DNA of 64,000 nucleotides. Source: Alphaproteobacteria bacterium. GTDB lineage: Bacteria > Pseudomonadota > Alphaproteobacteria > DSM-16000 > Inquilinaceae. Numbering within the stretch: the first letter of the stretch is position 1; every line of letters begins with the position of its first letter. The stretch covers positions 29,831 to 93,830 of the forward strand of contig JANQIX010000052.1 in NCBI GenBank assembly GCA_028281925.1, read 5' to 3'. Below are positions 1-8,872 of the stretch, one piece after another. The position numbers and the translations under genes are program-made. The notes under the pieces were generated by a model. It worked only from the letters and a program-made list of their open reading frames with translations, was not told the DNA's origin and made no database searches.

Positions 1-212
1 ATCGTTTCGGTGCGCAACCCGATCGTCCGTCGGCCGCCCACGGAGCAGGTCGCGCGCGCCAGCTGGTTGACCCGGCCGACCGTGACGCCCTCCGGCCAGC
101 TCAGCACGATCTCGCTCCGGCCCGGGGATTCGCTGAGCACACGTGGCTGCGGTCCGGACTGGTCGGCACATCCCAGAACCAGCAACAGCGGTACGAAACG
201 AAGCAGTTTCAT
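1..212 (-). CDS. Putative lipoprotein, 3' end outside window
   Basis: The open frame starts at an ATG at 212 and runs off the left edge with about 70 codons visible. The N-terminus is a lipoprotein signal: Lys2 and Arg5, a Leu/Val-rich core, then VLGC with the lipidated cysteine at residue 15. The following residues are polar and include a single further Cys. The visible part matches no family I recognise, so the function is unknown. Membrane anchoring in the periplasm or outer membrane is inferred from the lipobox. The 155 bp between it and the next gene hold nothing obvious. Confidence 0.6.
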   Translation of the reverse strand, partial: MKLLRFVPLLLVLGCADQSGPQPRVLSESPGRSEIVLSWPEGVTVGRVNQLARATCSVGGRRTIGLRTET

Positions 213-367
213 GGCGAACCCTCGACAAGCATGGATGTCCCAACGCTACCGCCTGATAGCTAGGGGTCGCCCGCTCGCGGGCCAGCCACAATGTCTTGAT
301 CCGCTGACGATCAGTCGATCGCCCGAACCCTGTTCCCGACCCGCACCCGCCTGCCGCCGTCGATCCG

Positions 368-1348
368 CTACGGCAGCAGCACCGTCGAGCCCGTGGTCTT
401 GCGGGCCTCAAGGTCGCGGTGGGCCTGGGCTGCGTCCTTCAGCGGATAGGTCTGGTTGACCTCAACCCCGATCACACCGGCGTGCATGGCGGAAAAGAGA
501 TTGCGCGAGATCGCGTCCAGCTCATCGCGCGTTCCGGCATAGTGGAACAGCGACGGCCGGGTCAGCGACGCAGACTTCGCGCCCAGCATTGCCGGCGCAA
601 TCGGGTCCGCCGGGCCTGAGGACTGGCCGAAGCTGACGAGATGGCCGCAGATGCCGAGGCATTCGAACGAGCCGAGAAACGTGGTCTTGCCGACGCTGTC
701 ATAGGCCACGGCAACACCGGCGCCGTCCGTGATCTCCTTCACCCGCGCGACGAAGTCTTCGCGCGTATAGACGATCGGGTGATCGCAGCCATGGGCTGCC
801 GCCAGCTCAGCCTTCTCGTCGCTGCTGACGGTGCCGATCACGGTGCAGCCGAGATGTTTGGCCCAGTCGCACAGCAACAGCCCGACGCCGCCGGCCGCCG
901 CCTGCACCAGAATGGTGTCGCCCGCGCGGACCTTGTGCGTGCGGGAGAGCAGGTATCCCGCCGTCATCCCTTTCAGCATGATGGCGGCGGCCGCACGGTC
1001 GTCGATCTCCTCGGGCAGCACCACCAGCCGGGCAGCATCCATCACCCGCAATTCGCAATAGGCCCCCGGCGGCGGTGCCGCATAGGCGACGCGGTCGCCC
1101 ACGGCGACATGCTCGACCGCCTCACCCACCGCCTCGATCACGCCGGCAGCCTCCATGCCGATCGTGCCCGGCAGATCCATCGCCGGATAGTGGCCGGTGC
1201 GGAAATAGACGTCGATGTAGTTGAGCCCGACGGCCGTGTGCCGGATCCGCACCTGACCGGGCCCCGGATCGCCGACCGAGACGTCTTCCCACCGGAGAAC
1301 GTCAGCCCCCCCCTTGTCGTGCTGGACGATTGCCTTTGCCATGGTCAT
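368..1348 (-). CDS. qor: NADPH:quinone oxidoreductase, zeta-crystallin type (MDR family)
   Basis: A 326-residue medium-chain dehydrogenase/reductase of the zeta-crystallin branch, which lacks zinc and reduces quinones with NADPH in the cytoplasm. The N-terminal GroES-like domain carries the family signature around GLNYIDVYFRTG and a PGTIGMEAAG stretch. The Rossmann half has the nucleotide-binding motif VQAAAGGVGLLL near residue 150. Length is normal for the family. A GGGAGC Shine-Dalgarno sits about 6 nt before the ATG; a second ATG two codons on is possible. It is probably separately transcribed, since 264 bp separate it from the RraA-like gene upstream. Confidence 0.88.
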   Translation of the reverse strand: MTMAKAIVQHDKGGADVLRWEDVSVGDPGPGQVRIRHTAVGLNYIDVYFRTGHYPAMDLPGTIGMEAAGVIEAVGEAVEHVAVGDRVAYAAPPPGAYCELRVMDAARLVVLPEEIDDRAAAAIMLKGMTAGYLLSRTHKVRAGDTILVQAAAGGVGLLLCDWAKHLGCTVIGTVSSDEKAELAAAHGCDHPIVYTREDFVARVKEITDGAGVAVAYDSVGKTTFLGSFECLGICGHLVSFGQSSGPADPIAPAMLGAKSASLTRPSLFHYAGTRDELDAISRNLFSAMHAGVIGVEVNQTYPLKDAAQAHRDLEARKTTGSTVLLP

Positions 1349-1612
1349 TCGTTTGCTCCCTGTCTCCGGCCGTCAGCGGATAAACCGCTCAGCATCATCC
1401 GCGCCCGGTCCGACTGCTGCGTTGTGGACGCGACATATATCGATCTTGGTGAAGGCGTCATCGAAGCCGACGCTGCCGGCCATGGCCGGCGGTGCGGGGA
1501 CGCATGTGGCGGCGACTCTGCTGTCCGGCATGGTGTCTCTTCCCCACTCAAAGTCTAGCACGAACCGGCGCAGTCGGTGCGGTCCGGCCCGCCCCTCAAC
1601 GACCCGCCGCCG

Positions 1613-2272
1613 TCAAATGCGGCGAGCACGGACAAGCCCGCTGCGCACTGAGCTTTCCGCCCGGATACTGCGTGCCTGCGCCAGCTCACGCGCATCGATA
1701 TCCCGTGCCAGCTGCAGCACAGCCATCGCCTGGGCACGCGGGACCACGACCACGCCGTCGGTATCGCCGACGACAATGTCCCCGGGGTTGACCAGAACAC
1801 CGCCGCAGGTGATGGGCTCGCCGGCAGAGACCGTGCGATAGCGGCCCATCGCCGATCCCGGCGACACCGCGCGGGCCGTTACCGGAAACTCGTAATCCCG
1901 CCGGATCTCGCGAACATCGCGCACCGCCCCGTCGACGACCGCGGCCACATGCCCGTTCGCGACCGCGCCGGCGCTCAGCAATGCGCCCCACACGGCGGCG
2001 TCGGGGGCGCCGTGACGGCCGCCGACCGAGACGACGATCACGCTGCCCGCCGGTGCGGTGTCGATCAGGTCCAGGGCATGCACGGGCGGCACGGTTTCAT
2101 CGGTCGGTCCATAAAGCAGCGTCGCCGCGGTGCCGACGAAAGGTTCATCGGTCGTGCGCGGCCGCAGGTCATGGTCCATGAAGCCACGGCGTCCGCTGAT
2201 ACTGTCAACGGCATCTGCGACACTGGCCACAGTCACGGTGCGATAGGCGTCTATGATCGCATCTTCATCCAT
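1613..2272 (-). CDS. RraA-like / HMG aldolase family protein
   Basis: A 219-residue member of the RraA / dimethylmenaquinone-methyltransferase-like fold. Bacterial members act as 4-hydroxy-4-methyl-2-oxoglutarate or oxaloacetate-type aldolases/decarboxylases, or as RNase E inhibitors. Visible marks are an ATVADAVD-like opening (VASVADAVDS), GSVIVVSVGG, the GAVRDVREI metal/substrate segment and the closing GDIVVGDTDGVVVVP. The ATG at 2272 is preferred because AGAGG lies 9 nt upstream; an ATG at 2308 would add 12 residues with no clear ribosome site. It follows the KDPG aldolase gene closely, so a catabolic aldolase/decarboxylase is more likely than RNase control. Confidence 0.78.
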   Translation of the reverse strand: MDEDAIIDAYRTVTVASVADAVDSISGRRGFMDHDLRPRTTDEPFVGTAATLLYGPTDETVPPVHALDLIDTAPAGSVIVVSVGGRHGAPDAAVWGALLSAGAVANGHVAAVVDGAVRDVREIRRDYEFPVTARAVSPGSAMGRYRTVSAGEPITCGGVLVNPGDIVVGDTDGVVVVPRAQAMAVLQLARDIDARELAQARSIRAESSVRSGLVRARRI

Positions 2273-2316
2273 TAAGGGCAGCCTCTGGCGATTCCTCGGT
2301 CCGATCATCGTCGGAC

Positions 2317-2958
2317 TCAGACCATAGGCTGCATCGACTTCAAATGCGCGCGCAAGGCCAATGGATCACCTTCGCCATATGCGGCCGCTGCGACGAAGGA
2401 CCCACCGATGCCGAGGAATGCCGCGCCGGCGATACGGTAGGCGGGGATATCGTCGATCGACACGCCCCCCGTCGGCATGAAGCGCGCTGACGGAAAGTAA
2501 GACTGAAGTGCGGAGATGTGGCGAAAGCCGCCAACGCTGGAAACCGGGAACACCTTGATCGCCTGCGCACCGAGATCCAGAGCCGCCAGCACTTCCGTCG
2601 GTGTCAGCGCGCCAAGGACGATGGCCACGCCCCGCTCGCGACAGACGGCCGCCATGTCCGGCACGATGCCCGGTGAGACCAGGAAATGGGCGCCGGCATC
2701 GATGCAGTCCTCAGCCAGCCGCCGATCCATGATCGTGCCTGCGCCAACCCCATGGCCGGCCTCGGCAAGGCGGCGAATCAGCTCCAGCGCCCCCGGCATA
2801 GTCGCCGCCACTTCGAAGGTTCGCATGCCGGCCTTGGCCAGCCATGATACCGCGGCCTCGGCCAGCGCCACGTCCGCCGTGCGGATGATCGGCAGCACGA
2901 AGTCTTCAGCCAGCCAGGCGAAGATCGTGTCCGCATGCAGCCCGTCACTTACGGTCAT
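2317..2958 (-). CDS. eda: KDPG/KHG aldolase (2-dehydro-3-deoxy-phosphogluconate aldolase family)
   Basis: A 213-residue class I aldolase of the Eda family, which cleaves 2-keto-3-deoxy-6-phosphogluconate (or related keto-deoxy acids) to pyruvate and an aldehyde. Seen in the sequence are the N-terminal LPIIRTADVALAEA segment, the GAGTIMD strand, FLVSPGI, the IKVFPVSSVGG stretch carrying the expected Schiff-base Lys, and FMPTGGV binding the phosphate. The start lies 1 nt after the stop of the RpiR regulator, so the two are co-transcribed. The true substrate (KDPG, KDPGal or another) cannot be told from sequence alone. Confidence 0.85.
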   Translation of the reverse strand: MTVSDGLHADTIFAWLAEDFVLPIIRTADVALAEAAVSWLAKAGMRTFEVAATMPGALELIRRLAEAGHGVGAGTIMDRRLAEDCIDAGAHFLVSPGIVPDMAAVCRERGVAIVLGALTPTEVLAALDLGAQAIKVFPVSSVGGFRHISALQSYFPSARFMPTGGVSIDDIPAYRIAGAAFLGIGGSFVAAAAYGEGDPLALRAHLKSMQPMV

Positions 2959-2959
2959 T

Positions 2960-3838
2960 CTACGCCACCTCGGAATGATCGCCCGAGCGGCCCATCTTCA
3001 GCGCGCGCAGCGTGCGCTTGATGGGGGCTAGCTTGCCCACGGCATCCGGCCGGCGCGCGGCCACGGCAACGGCCAGGATATCGATGACCAACAGATGGGC
3101 GAGCCGGGAGGTCATCGGCGTGACGAAATCCACGTCTTCCGTCGTGTCCACGGCGATCAGCGTCTCCGCCGTATCAGCCAGTGGCGACCCCGAAGCCGTG
3201 ATCGCAATGGTCCGCGCCCCGAAGCTCTGCGCCACGGCAAGGCTCGTCAGCAGCTCACGCGACCGGCCGGTGCTTGAGATCGCGACGACCGCGTCGCCTG
3301 GCTGCAGCGTAGAGGCGGCCACCGCCTGCATGTGCGGATCGGCCCAGGCGTTCGTGGGGATGTTCAGCCGGAAGAACTTGTCGCGCGCATCGGCGGCAAC
3401 AACGGCCGACGCACCGAACCCGTAGAAGTCGATTCGCCCCGCCGACAGCAGCAATTCCACCACGCGGCTGAGCGTAACCGTATCGACCCCCTGTTCCACG
3501 TCGAGAAAGGTCTGGATCGTTGTGTCGACGACCTTGCGGACGATCAGCGGCATGGGGTCGTCGGCATCGACGGGGACATGGGCGAACGCCGCGCGGCTGC
3601 GGCCCGATTTGCCCATATCCTCGGCCAGCACCACCTTGAATTCCTGAAAGCCGGCGAAACCCAGTGACCGGCAGAAACGCAGCACGGTGGGTTCGCTGAC
3701 ATCGGACCGCTGGGCCAACTCGCTGATCGTGGACAGCACCGCGTCCTCCGGACGCGCGGTCACGACATCGGCGACCTTTCTCTCGGACCGGCTGAGATCG
3801 GGCTTGGCACGGATTTGTTCAATGAGGCTGTCGGTCAA
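2960..3838 (-). CDS. MurR/RpiR family transcriptional regulator (HexR-like)
   Basis: A 292-residue regulator with an N-terminal RpiR helix-turn-helix (about 1-75, ending in SEPTVLRFCRSLGFAGFQEFK) and a C-terminal SIS domain (about 125-255) with GRIDFYGFGAS and VAISSTGRSRE, the usual phosphosugar-binding loops. I prefer a TTG start at 3838 because AAAGGAAAG precedes it at good spacing; the frame remains open to an ATG at 3910, which has no ribosome site. It is the first gene of the regulator - KDPG aldolase - RraA-like operon. HexR, the best-known relative, senses KDPG and controls Entner-Doudoroff genes, so autoregulation is likely. Confidence 0.85.
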   Translation of the reverse strand: MTDSLIEQIRAKPDLSRSERKVADVVTARPEDAVLSTISELAQRSDVSEPTVLRFCRSLGFAGFQEFKVVLAEDMGKSGRSRAAFAHVPVDADDPMPLIVRKVVDTTIQTFLDVEQGVDTVTLSRVVELLLSAGRIDFYGFGASAVVAADARDKFFRLNIPTNAWADPHMQAVAASTLQPGDAVVAISSTGRSRELLTSLAVAQSFGARTIAITASGSPLADTAETLIAVDTTEDVDFVTPMTSRLAHLLVIDILAVAVAARRPDAVGKLAPIKRTLRALKMGRSGDHSEVA

Positions 3839-3851
3839 AATCGCTTTCCTT

Positions 3852-3866
3852 TGTAGGAAATTTACA
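3852..3866. promoter_or_regulatory. Candidate RpiR/HexR operator
   Basis: TGTAGGAAATTTACA is an imperfect palindrome with matching TGTA/TACA ends. It resembles the HexR box known from other proteobacteria (TGTAATTWAATTACA, recalled rather than aligned). It lies directly before the preferred TTG start of the RpiR gene and touches its ribosome site, as an autoregulatory operator would. Confidence 0.35.
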
Positions 3867-4054
3867 GGATTCAGGGTGCTTTCTGCAAGATTGATGGCGT
3901 TTGCACTCATAAGACGCGGGGAATCGGCGGGATTTCACATGCCATTGAGCTTTGAAACTATTTACACTTTTGCGACGAAGCAAATTGATCGGCGAATCGC
4001 TTGAGAATGTTCTGTCGTTACAACAATCTAAATTGCGTAAATTTCTTAAAACAT

Positions 4055-5425
4055 CTAATCGTTGCAACGACTTGCCGTGCCTGTCGCGCCGGCTGTCATG
4101 CGCGGCGATTGGCAGCCGTCGATCAGGTGTAGGAAAGAGCCTGCAACGGAGCCGACGACGTGGCCGCAGGCGAACGGGCCGCCCGCGCCCACGGGTTTCG
4201 CTGTGAACAACCGCGGCCCCGCCTCCTCCGCCAACACCTTGGCGAAATGAAACTCATGCCCGCGGTAGACGGTGCCTGCAGGCCCAAGGGGCGCGGTCGC
4301 CTCCAGAGTCGCTTCGCGGTATCCCAGTGTCAGCCGCCGGTCCGCGAAGGTCGTTTCCACCGGCAGTAGGCCGGCCATGCGGTGGCGGCGGCCGTCTGCG
4401 TCCACCAGCCCGCGGCCCAGCACCATGTACCCGCCGCATTCGCCGTAGACTGGGTGTCCCTCGGCGGCAATTGCGGCCAGACCTGTCATGAATCGGGCAT
4501 TACCGGAAAGCCGGCCGGCGTGAAGCTCAGGATAGCCGCCGGGCAGATAGACGGCGTCGCTGTCCTGAGCAGGCGCCTCGTCGGCCAGCGGTGAAAATGG
4601 CCGGATCTCGGCACCGGTTCGGCGCCAGCCGTCGAGAACATGCGGGTAGCAAAAGGCGAAGGCTTCGTCGGCCGCCACGGCGATGCGCTGGCCCAGCGGT
4701 ATCAGCGGAGGTTCCAGGGCGCATTCGCGCGAACGCACCGGGCGGGCGAGCGCCATCAGACGATCGAGATCCACGGCAGAACCCACCGCCGCCGCTGCCC
4801 GGTCCAGGAACGCCTCAAGGTCCGGATGCTCGTCGGCCTGAACCAGGCCAAGATGGCGGCTCGGCAACTCCAGGCCGGCGTCCCTCGGCACACCACCCAA
4901 CAGCGGAATGCCGATCTCGGCCATGGCTTGGGCGACCAGGTCGAGGTGCCGCGGGCCGCCCGTGCGGTTGACGATTACGCCGGCGATACGGACATCCTCA
5001 CGATGCCGACTGAAGCCGCCCACCAGGGCGGCAGCCGACTGGGCCTGCCCGCGCACATCCACCACCAGAACCACCGGCAGGCCGCTTTCGGCCGCCAGGT
5101 CGGCAGTGGAGCCGGCGCCTCCGTCAGCACCATCGAACAGCCCCATCACCCCCTCGACAACCAGCAGCGGATGCCCGCTGGACGCTGTGTTCAACAAATG
5201 ATGCAGCGTCGCAGGGCGCATGGCCCAGGGGTCGAGGTTGACGGAAGCGCGCCCGCAGGCGGCAGCGTGGAACCGCGGATCGATGTAGTCGGGGCCCGCC
5301 TTGGCTGCGGCCACGGCAATGCCGCGATTGCGCAGGGCCCTCAGCAGCCCTAGCGTCAGAACCGTCTTGCCGCTGCCCGAAGACGGAGCAGCGATGATCA
5401 GCCCATTCGCACGACGAAGGGTCAA
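4055..5425 (-). CDS. cobB: Cobyrinate a,c-diamide synthase
   Basis: A 456-residue glutamine-dependent amidotransferase that amidates the a and c side chains of (hydrogeno)cobyrinic acid using ATP, in cobalamin synthesis. The N-terminal ATPase half has a P-loop, PSSGSGKT, at residues 14-21. The C-terminal class I glutaminase half has the nucleophile Cys330 in YGECGGYM and a late GSFLHL histidine. The start is a TTG just 2 nt after the cobA stop, with GAGG upstream, which implies translational coupling to cobA. The last bases contain a 12-bp palindrome (4059-4070), probably coincidental. Other cob genes are not in the window. Confidence 0.9.
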   Translation of the reverse strand: MTLRRANGLIIAAPSSGSGKTVLTLGLLRALRNRGIAVAAAKAGPDYIDPRFHAAACGRASVNLDPWAMRPATLHHLLNTASSGHPLLVVEGVMGLFDGADGGAGSTADLAAESGLPVVLVVDVRGQAQSAAALVGGFSRHREDVRIAGVIVNRTGGPRHLDLVAQAMAEIGIPLLGGVPRDAGLELPSRHLGLVQADEHPDLEAFLDRAAAAVGSAVDLDRLMALARPVRSRECALEPPLIPLGQRIAVAADEAFAFCYPHVLDGWRRTGAEIRPFSPLADEAPAQDSDAVYLPGGYPELHAGRLSGNARFMTGLAAIAAEGHPVYGECGGYMVLGRGLVDADGRRHRMAGLLPVETTFADRRLTLGYREATLEATAPLGPAGTVYRGHEFHFAKVLAEEAGPRLFTAKPVGAGGPFACGHVVGSVAGSFLHLIDGCQSPRMTAGATGTASRCND

Positions 5426-5427
5426 GC

Positions 5428-6270
5428 TCAGCCGACCTCGTCTTGCGCCCGACTGCCCAGGGGATCGCCGTTCAGGACACGGCCCGCCATGGCGCCGACC
5501 CAGTCAAGACCGGCGCGCAGGCGCACGACCTCGCCCAAGACCACGACCGCCGGCGGCTCCATCCCGCTTTCGGCAAGGTCCGCCGCGCAGGTGCCCAATG
5601 TCGTCTCCAGCACGCGCTGCCCCTCGAGGCTGGCGTCGGCGACGATCGCCATAGGCTCCCACGGATCGCGGCCGGCCGCCAGCAGCCGCCCGGCAATGGT
5701 CGGCAGATGCTTGATCGCCATATATATGACCAGCACCGTGGCCCCGCGGGCCAGCGCCGGCCAGTCGATGCCGTCATCCGGCACCACGCCGCTGGCGTTG
5801 TGCCCGGTCAGGAAGGTGACGACATGGTTGGTGTCGCGGTGGGTCACCGGGATGCCGGCATAGGCCAGCCCGCCGATGCCGGCCGTCACCCCGGGGATGA
5901 TCCGAAACGGCACGCGGGCCGCGGCCAGGGCCAGCGCCTCTTCCCCCCCGCGGCCGAACACGAAGGGGTCGCCGCCCTTCAGGCGCAGCACGCGGCGCCC
6001 CTGCTGCGCCAGCTCGATAAGCCGATGCGAAATGTCGCGCTGCTTAGGCGAGGGTTTGCCGCCGCGCTTGCCGGCATACTCCAGCGCCGTCCCTGGGCCG
6101 GCCAGCTTCAGCACCGGGGCGCTGACCAGCGCGTCGTAGACCACGATGTCAGCTTGCGCCAGCGCGTTGACGGCGTGCAGGGTCATCAAGCCGGGATCGC
6201 CTGGGCCGGCACCGGCCAGCCAAACCCATCCAGGCTCGAATGCGGGGAGATCGAACGGTAGCGACCACAT
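5428..6270 (-). CDS. cobA: Uroporphyrinogen-III C-methyltransferase
   Basis: A 280-residue SAM-dependent methyltransferase that makes precorrin-2 from uroporphyrinogen III, the entry step to cobalamin and sirohaem. Family marks are the N-terminal VWLAGAGPGDPGLMTL motif, VVYDALVS, YAGKRGGKPSPKQ, RLKGGDPFVFGRGGEE and VTAGIGGLAYAGIPVTHR. It is the single-domain form without the CysG dehydrogenase part. The gene starts at an ATG at 6270 and runs into cobB. The 5' region shows no recognisable B12 box, so riboswitch control is not supported here. Confidence 0.93.
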   Translation of the reverse strand: MWSLPFDLPAFEPGWVWLAGAGPGDPGLMTLHAVNALAQADIVVYDALVSAPVLKLAGPGTALEYAGKRGGKPSPKQRDISHRLIELAQQGRRVLRLKGGDPFVFGRGGEEALALAAARVPFRIIPGVTAGIGGLAYAGIPVTHRDTNHVVTFLTGHNASGVVPDDGIDWPALARGATVLVIYMAIKHLPTIAGRLLAAGRDPWEPMAIVADASLEGQRVLETTLGTCAADLAESGMEPPAVVVLGEVVRLRAGLDWVGAMAGRVLNGDPLGSRAQDEVG

Positions 6271-6360
6271 GGGCGCAGTGTACGGCGATCCGACCGCCCG
6301 GCAAGAAGCCAGATCAAACGGCCCCTATGAAAGGCCGCTGAAGGAAGATCGACAGCAGAG

Positions 6361-6375
6361 TAACGATTTTCGTTA
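6361..6375. promoter_or_regulatory. Small palindrome in cobA/mscS divergent intergenic region
   Basis: TAACGA-TTT-TCGTTA is a perfect 6-bp inverted repeat in the 193 bp between cobA and the mechanosensitive channel gene, which are divergently transcribed. It could be an operator for either, but nothing else supports a specific regulator. Confidence 0.2.
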
Positions 6376-6463
6376 GACTATCATCGAAGCGCTTGCAGGC
6401 AGTAGATCGGGCCGACACCGGCACATCCCAGCAAGCGACAGGTTGGACAAGCGGTTACGAGAT

Positions 6464-8872
6464 ATGACCGTATCCCGTGCATCCGGAAGGCAGGCACTTG
6501 CAGGGCTGGGCGCAGCTCTGCCCCTTCGCCGTCTGTTCGTGCTGCTGCTCATCTCCCTGACAGTTGCCGCAACGGCCGCGCCAGCGACGGCTCAGCTCTT
6601 GCCGGGTATCACACCCGGCCAAAGCGCGGAACCCGAGCAGCCGCCGGAGGAGGCTGGTCCGCCGGACCCGGCCGACCTTCAGGCGCTGGCGCGACTGATC
6701 TCGGACGACCGCATCCGCCAATGGCTGGCCGAGCAGGCACAGGCGCAGGGTGAGGCGGCCGCTGCTGCGGAAGAGCCGGAGGTCTTCCGCAACTGGCTGC
6801 ACCACGGGCTGGAACGCATCCGCACGAAGGCGGAACAGGTCGTCAACGGCATCAGGGCGATGCCAGCGGAGATCGAGTACGCCAGGACGGTTCTGGGGAT
6901 CGAGCTGGGCGACGGCGGTGCGTTCCGGGCCCTGCTCTATTCCATGGCGTTCCTGGCGGTGGGCCTGCTGCTGGAACAGCTGTTCTGGCGGGCGACCGCG
7001 GCCATGCGCAAGCGTATCGTCGAAGTACCGCGCACCACATTCATCAACCGTCTGCAGCTGACAGGTATGCGCATCCTGTTCAGTCTGGTCGCAGTCGGTG
7101 TGTTCGGGCTGGGATCTCTGGGCACGTTCGTGATCTTCGACTGGCAGCCGATCATCGAACTCTTGATCCTCACGCTTCTCTGGGCGTTCGTGCTGGTCCG
7201 GCTGGCCGGCATCCTGTCACGGCTCTTTCTGGCACCGACGGTGCCCAATCTTCGGCTGGTGCCCATCAGCTGCGAGTCCGCCCGGTTCCTGCACCACTGG
7301 GTCATTGCAATCACCGCCGTCGCCGCCTTTGGGTTTCTATCCTGCGTCGCCCTCTTCCGCATGGGTCTCTTGATGCAGAGCCATGCGCTGCTGATCAGCA
7401 GCGTCGGCCTCGTCATGGCCGTCATGGTCGTCGCCATGATCTGGCTCACGCGGCGTGACGTGTCAGCGCTGATCGCGCCGCCGCAAGATGCGGCCCAGGG
7501 GCATATGGCACGGGGGCGCGTGCGCAGTGTGCTGGCCGATCTGTGGCCGTTCGTGGCGACCGGCACGACCGTCGTCGTTTGGGCGCTGTGGACGGTCGGT
7601 GCGACGCGCCTGATGTGGACCGTGGTCATCTTCGTGGCGATGCCGGTCGTCTTCCTGACAGCGCGCGGCCTTGTCGAACTGGTGGCTCGGCCTGCCAAGA
7701 AGCCTGCCGCGCCCGCTCAAGATGACAGCATGGCCGATGCCGACGCAGTCGAAGACGGAGCGGAACAACCCGCAGCGGCTGGACAGGCCGATGACGCACC
7801 CGAACCGTCGCCCTATCTACCCGCCATCCACCGGCTGGTGCGCGTCGTCCTGGTGCTGCTGATCGCCGCCGGCCTGGCGCATACCTGGGGTGTGGAGCTG
7901 GCGGCTCTGGCGCATTCCATGTCGCCAACGGCGCGGACGGTGCGGGCCATCTTCAACATCGGCATCACGCTGCTGATCGCGGATTTCATCTGGCAGCTGA
8001 TCCGCGTAGGCATCGACCGACGCCTGAAGAACGCCGGCGGTGCTCCGGATCCGCATGCGCTGCCCACCGACGGCGAAGGCGGCGGTGCCGCCGACCCGCA
8101 CGCGCGCGTCCGCACATTGCTGCCGCTGGTGCGCAAGACCATCTCGGTCGTGCTGGTCGTGATGGTCGCCATGCTGCTGTTGTCGTCCATGGGCGTCGAC
8201 ATCGGGCCGCTGCTGGCCGGTGCCGGCGTCGTCGGCATCGCCGTAGGTTTCGGCGCCCAGGCGCTGGTCCGCGACATCGTCTCCGGCGTGTTCTTCCTGA
8301 TCGACGATGCCTTCCGGCTGGGCGAGTACGTGGAGATCGGCGAGCTGCGGGGAACGGTCGAAGGGATCTCGATCCGCTCGCTGAAGCTTCGGCACCATCG
8401 CGGCGCCGTGCATACGGTGCCGTTCGGCGAAGTCCGCAACATGACCAACTACAGTCGCGACTGGGTGATCATGAAGCTGGAATTCCGCGTGCCGTTCGAC
8501 ACCGACTTGTCGCTGGTGAAGAAGATCGTCAAGCAGATCGGCAAGGAACTGCTGGGCGATCCCACTCTGGGCGCGAGCTTCATCGAGCCGCTGAAGTCGC
8601 AGGGCGTGCGCCGGTGGGAGGAATTCAACATGGTCGTGGGCGTGAAGTTCATGGCCAAACCCGGCCAGCAGTTCCTGATCCGCAAAGAGGCCTACCAGCG
8701 CATCCGCGACGCGTTCGAGACCAACGGCATCCACTTCGCCCAGCGCCAGGTCACCGTGCAGGTGGCCAAGGACGCAACGCCGGAAGACATGGAAGAAGCG
8801 GTCAGCGCCGCAGCCCAGGACTATCTGGAGGTGCCGCCGACAGACGCCGCAAAGCAGCCGTCGGCGGCCTAA
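6464..8872 (+). CDS. MscS-family mechanosensitive channel with long N-terminal membrane domain
   Basis: About 802 residues. A signal peptide (about 1-38, ending ATAQ) precedes a periplasmic helical segment rich in Ala, Glu and Gln, then about ten hydrophobic segments. An acidic Ala-rich cytoplasmic linker (about 420-445) splits the membrane part. The C-terminal third is the MscS core: pore helix with LLAGAGVVGIAVGFGAQALVRD, then the beta domain (LGEYVEIGELRGTVEGI) and the alpha/beta vestibule. Such proteins release solutes on hypo-osmotic shock. I prefer the ATG at 6464; a TTG at 6443 would add seven residues. The stop overlaps the convergent asnB stop by 3 bp. Confidence 0.88.
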   Translation: MTVSRASGRQALAGLGAALPLRRLFVLLLISLTVAATAAPATAQLLPGITPGQSAEPEQPPEEAGPPDPADLQALARLISDDRIRQWLAEQAQAQGEAAAAAEEPEVFRNWLHHGLERIRTKAEQVVNGIRAMPAEIEYARTVLGIELGDGGAFRALLYSMAFLAVGLLLEQLFWRATAAMRKRIVEVPRTTFINRLQLTGMRILFSLVAVGVFGLGSLGTFVIFDWQPIIELLILTLLWAFVLVRLAGILSRLFLAPTVPNLRLVPISCESARFLHHWVIAITAVAAFGFLSCVALFRMGLLMQSHALLISSVGLVMAVMVVAMIWLTRRDVSALIAPPQDAAQGHMARGRVRSVLADLWPFVATGTTVVVWALWTVGATRLMWTVVIFVAMPVVFLTARGLVELVARPAKKPAAPAQDDSMADADAVEDGAEQPAAAGQADDAPEPSPYLPAIHRLVRVVLVLLIAAGLAHTWGVELAALAHSMSPTARTVRAIFNIGITLLIADFIWQLIRVGIDRRLKNAGGAPDPHALPTDGEGGGAADPHARVRTLLPLVRKTISVVLVVMVAMLLLSSMGVDIGPLLAGAGVVGIAVGFGAQALVRDIVSGVFFLIDDAFRLGEYVEIGELRGTVEGISIRSLKLRHHRGAVHTVPFGEVRNMTNYSRDWVIMKLEFRVPFDTDLSLVKKIVKQIGKELLGDPTLGASFIEPLKSQGVRRWEEFNMVVGVKFMAKPGQQFLIRKEAYQRIRDAFETNGIHFAQRQVTVQVAKDATPEDMEEAVSAAAQDYLEVPPTDAAKQPSAA

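Noticed and set aside
1349..1612. Small frames between the quinone reductase and RraA-like genes
   Set aside because: No ribosome sites, Arg/Pro/Ser-rich composition and overlapping frames on both strands suggest non-coding spacer.
4059..4070. Perfect palindrome TCGTTGCAACGA as an operator
   Set aside because: It lies within the last codons of cobB and is not near a start; likely chance.
6271..6463. Cobalamin riboswitch upstream of cobA
   Set aside because: I looked for a B12 box and the surrounding stems on the minus strand and could not find them.
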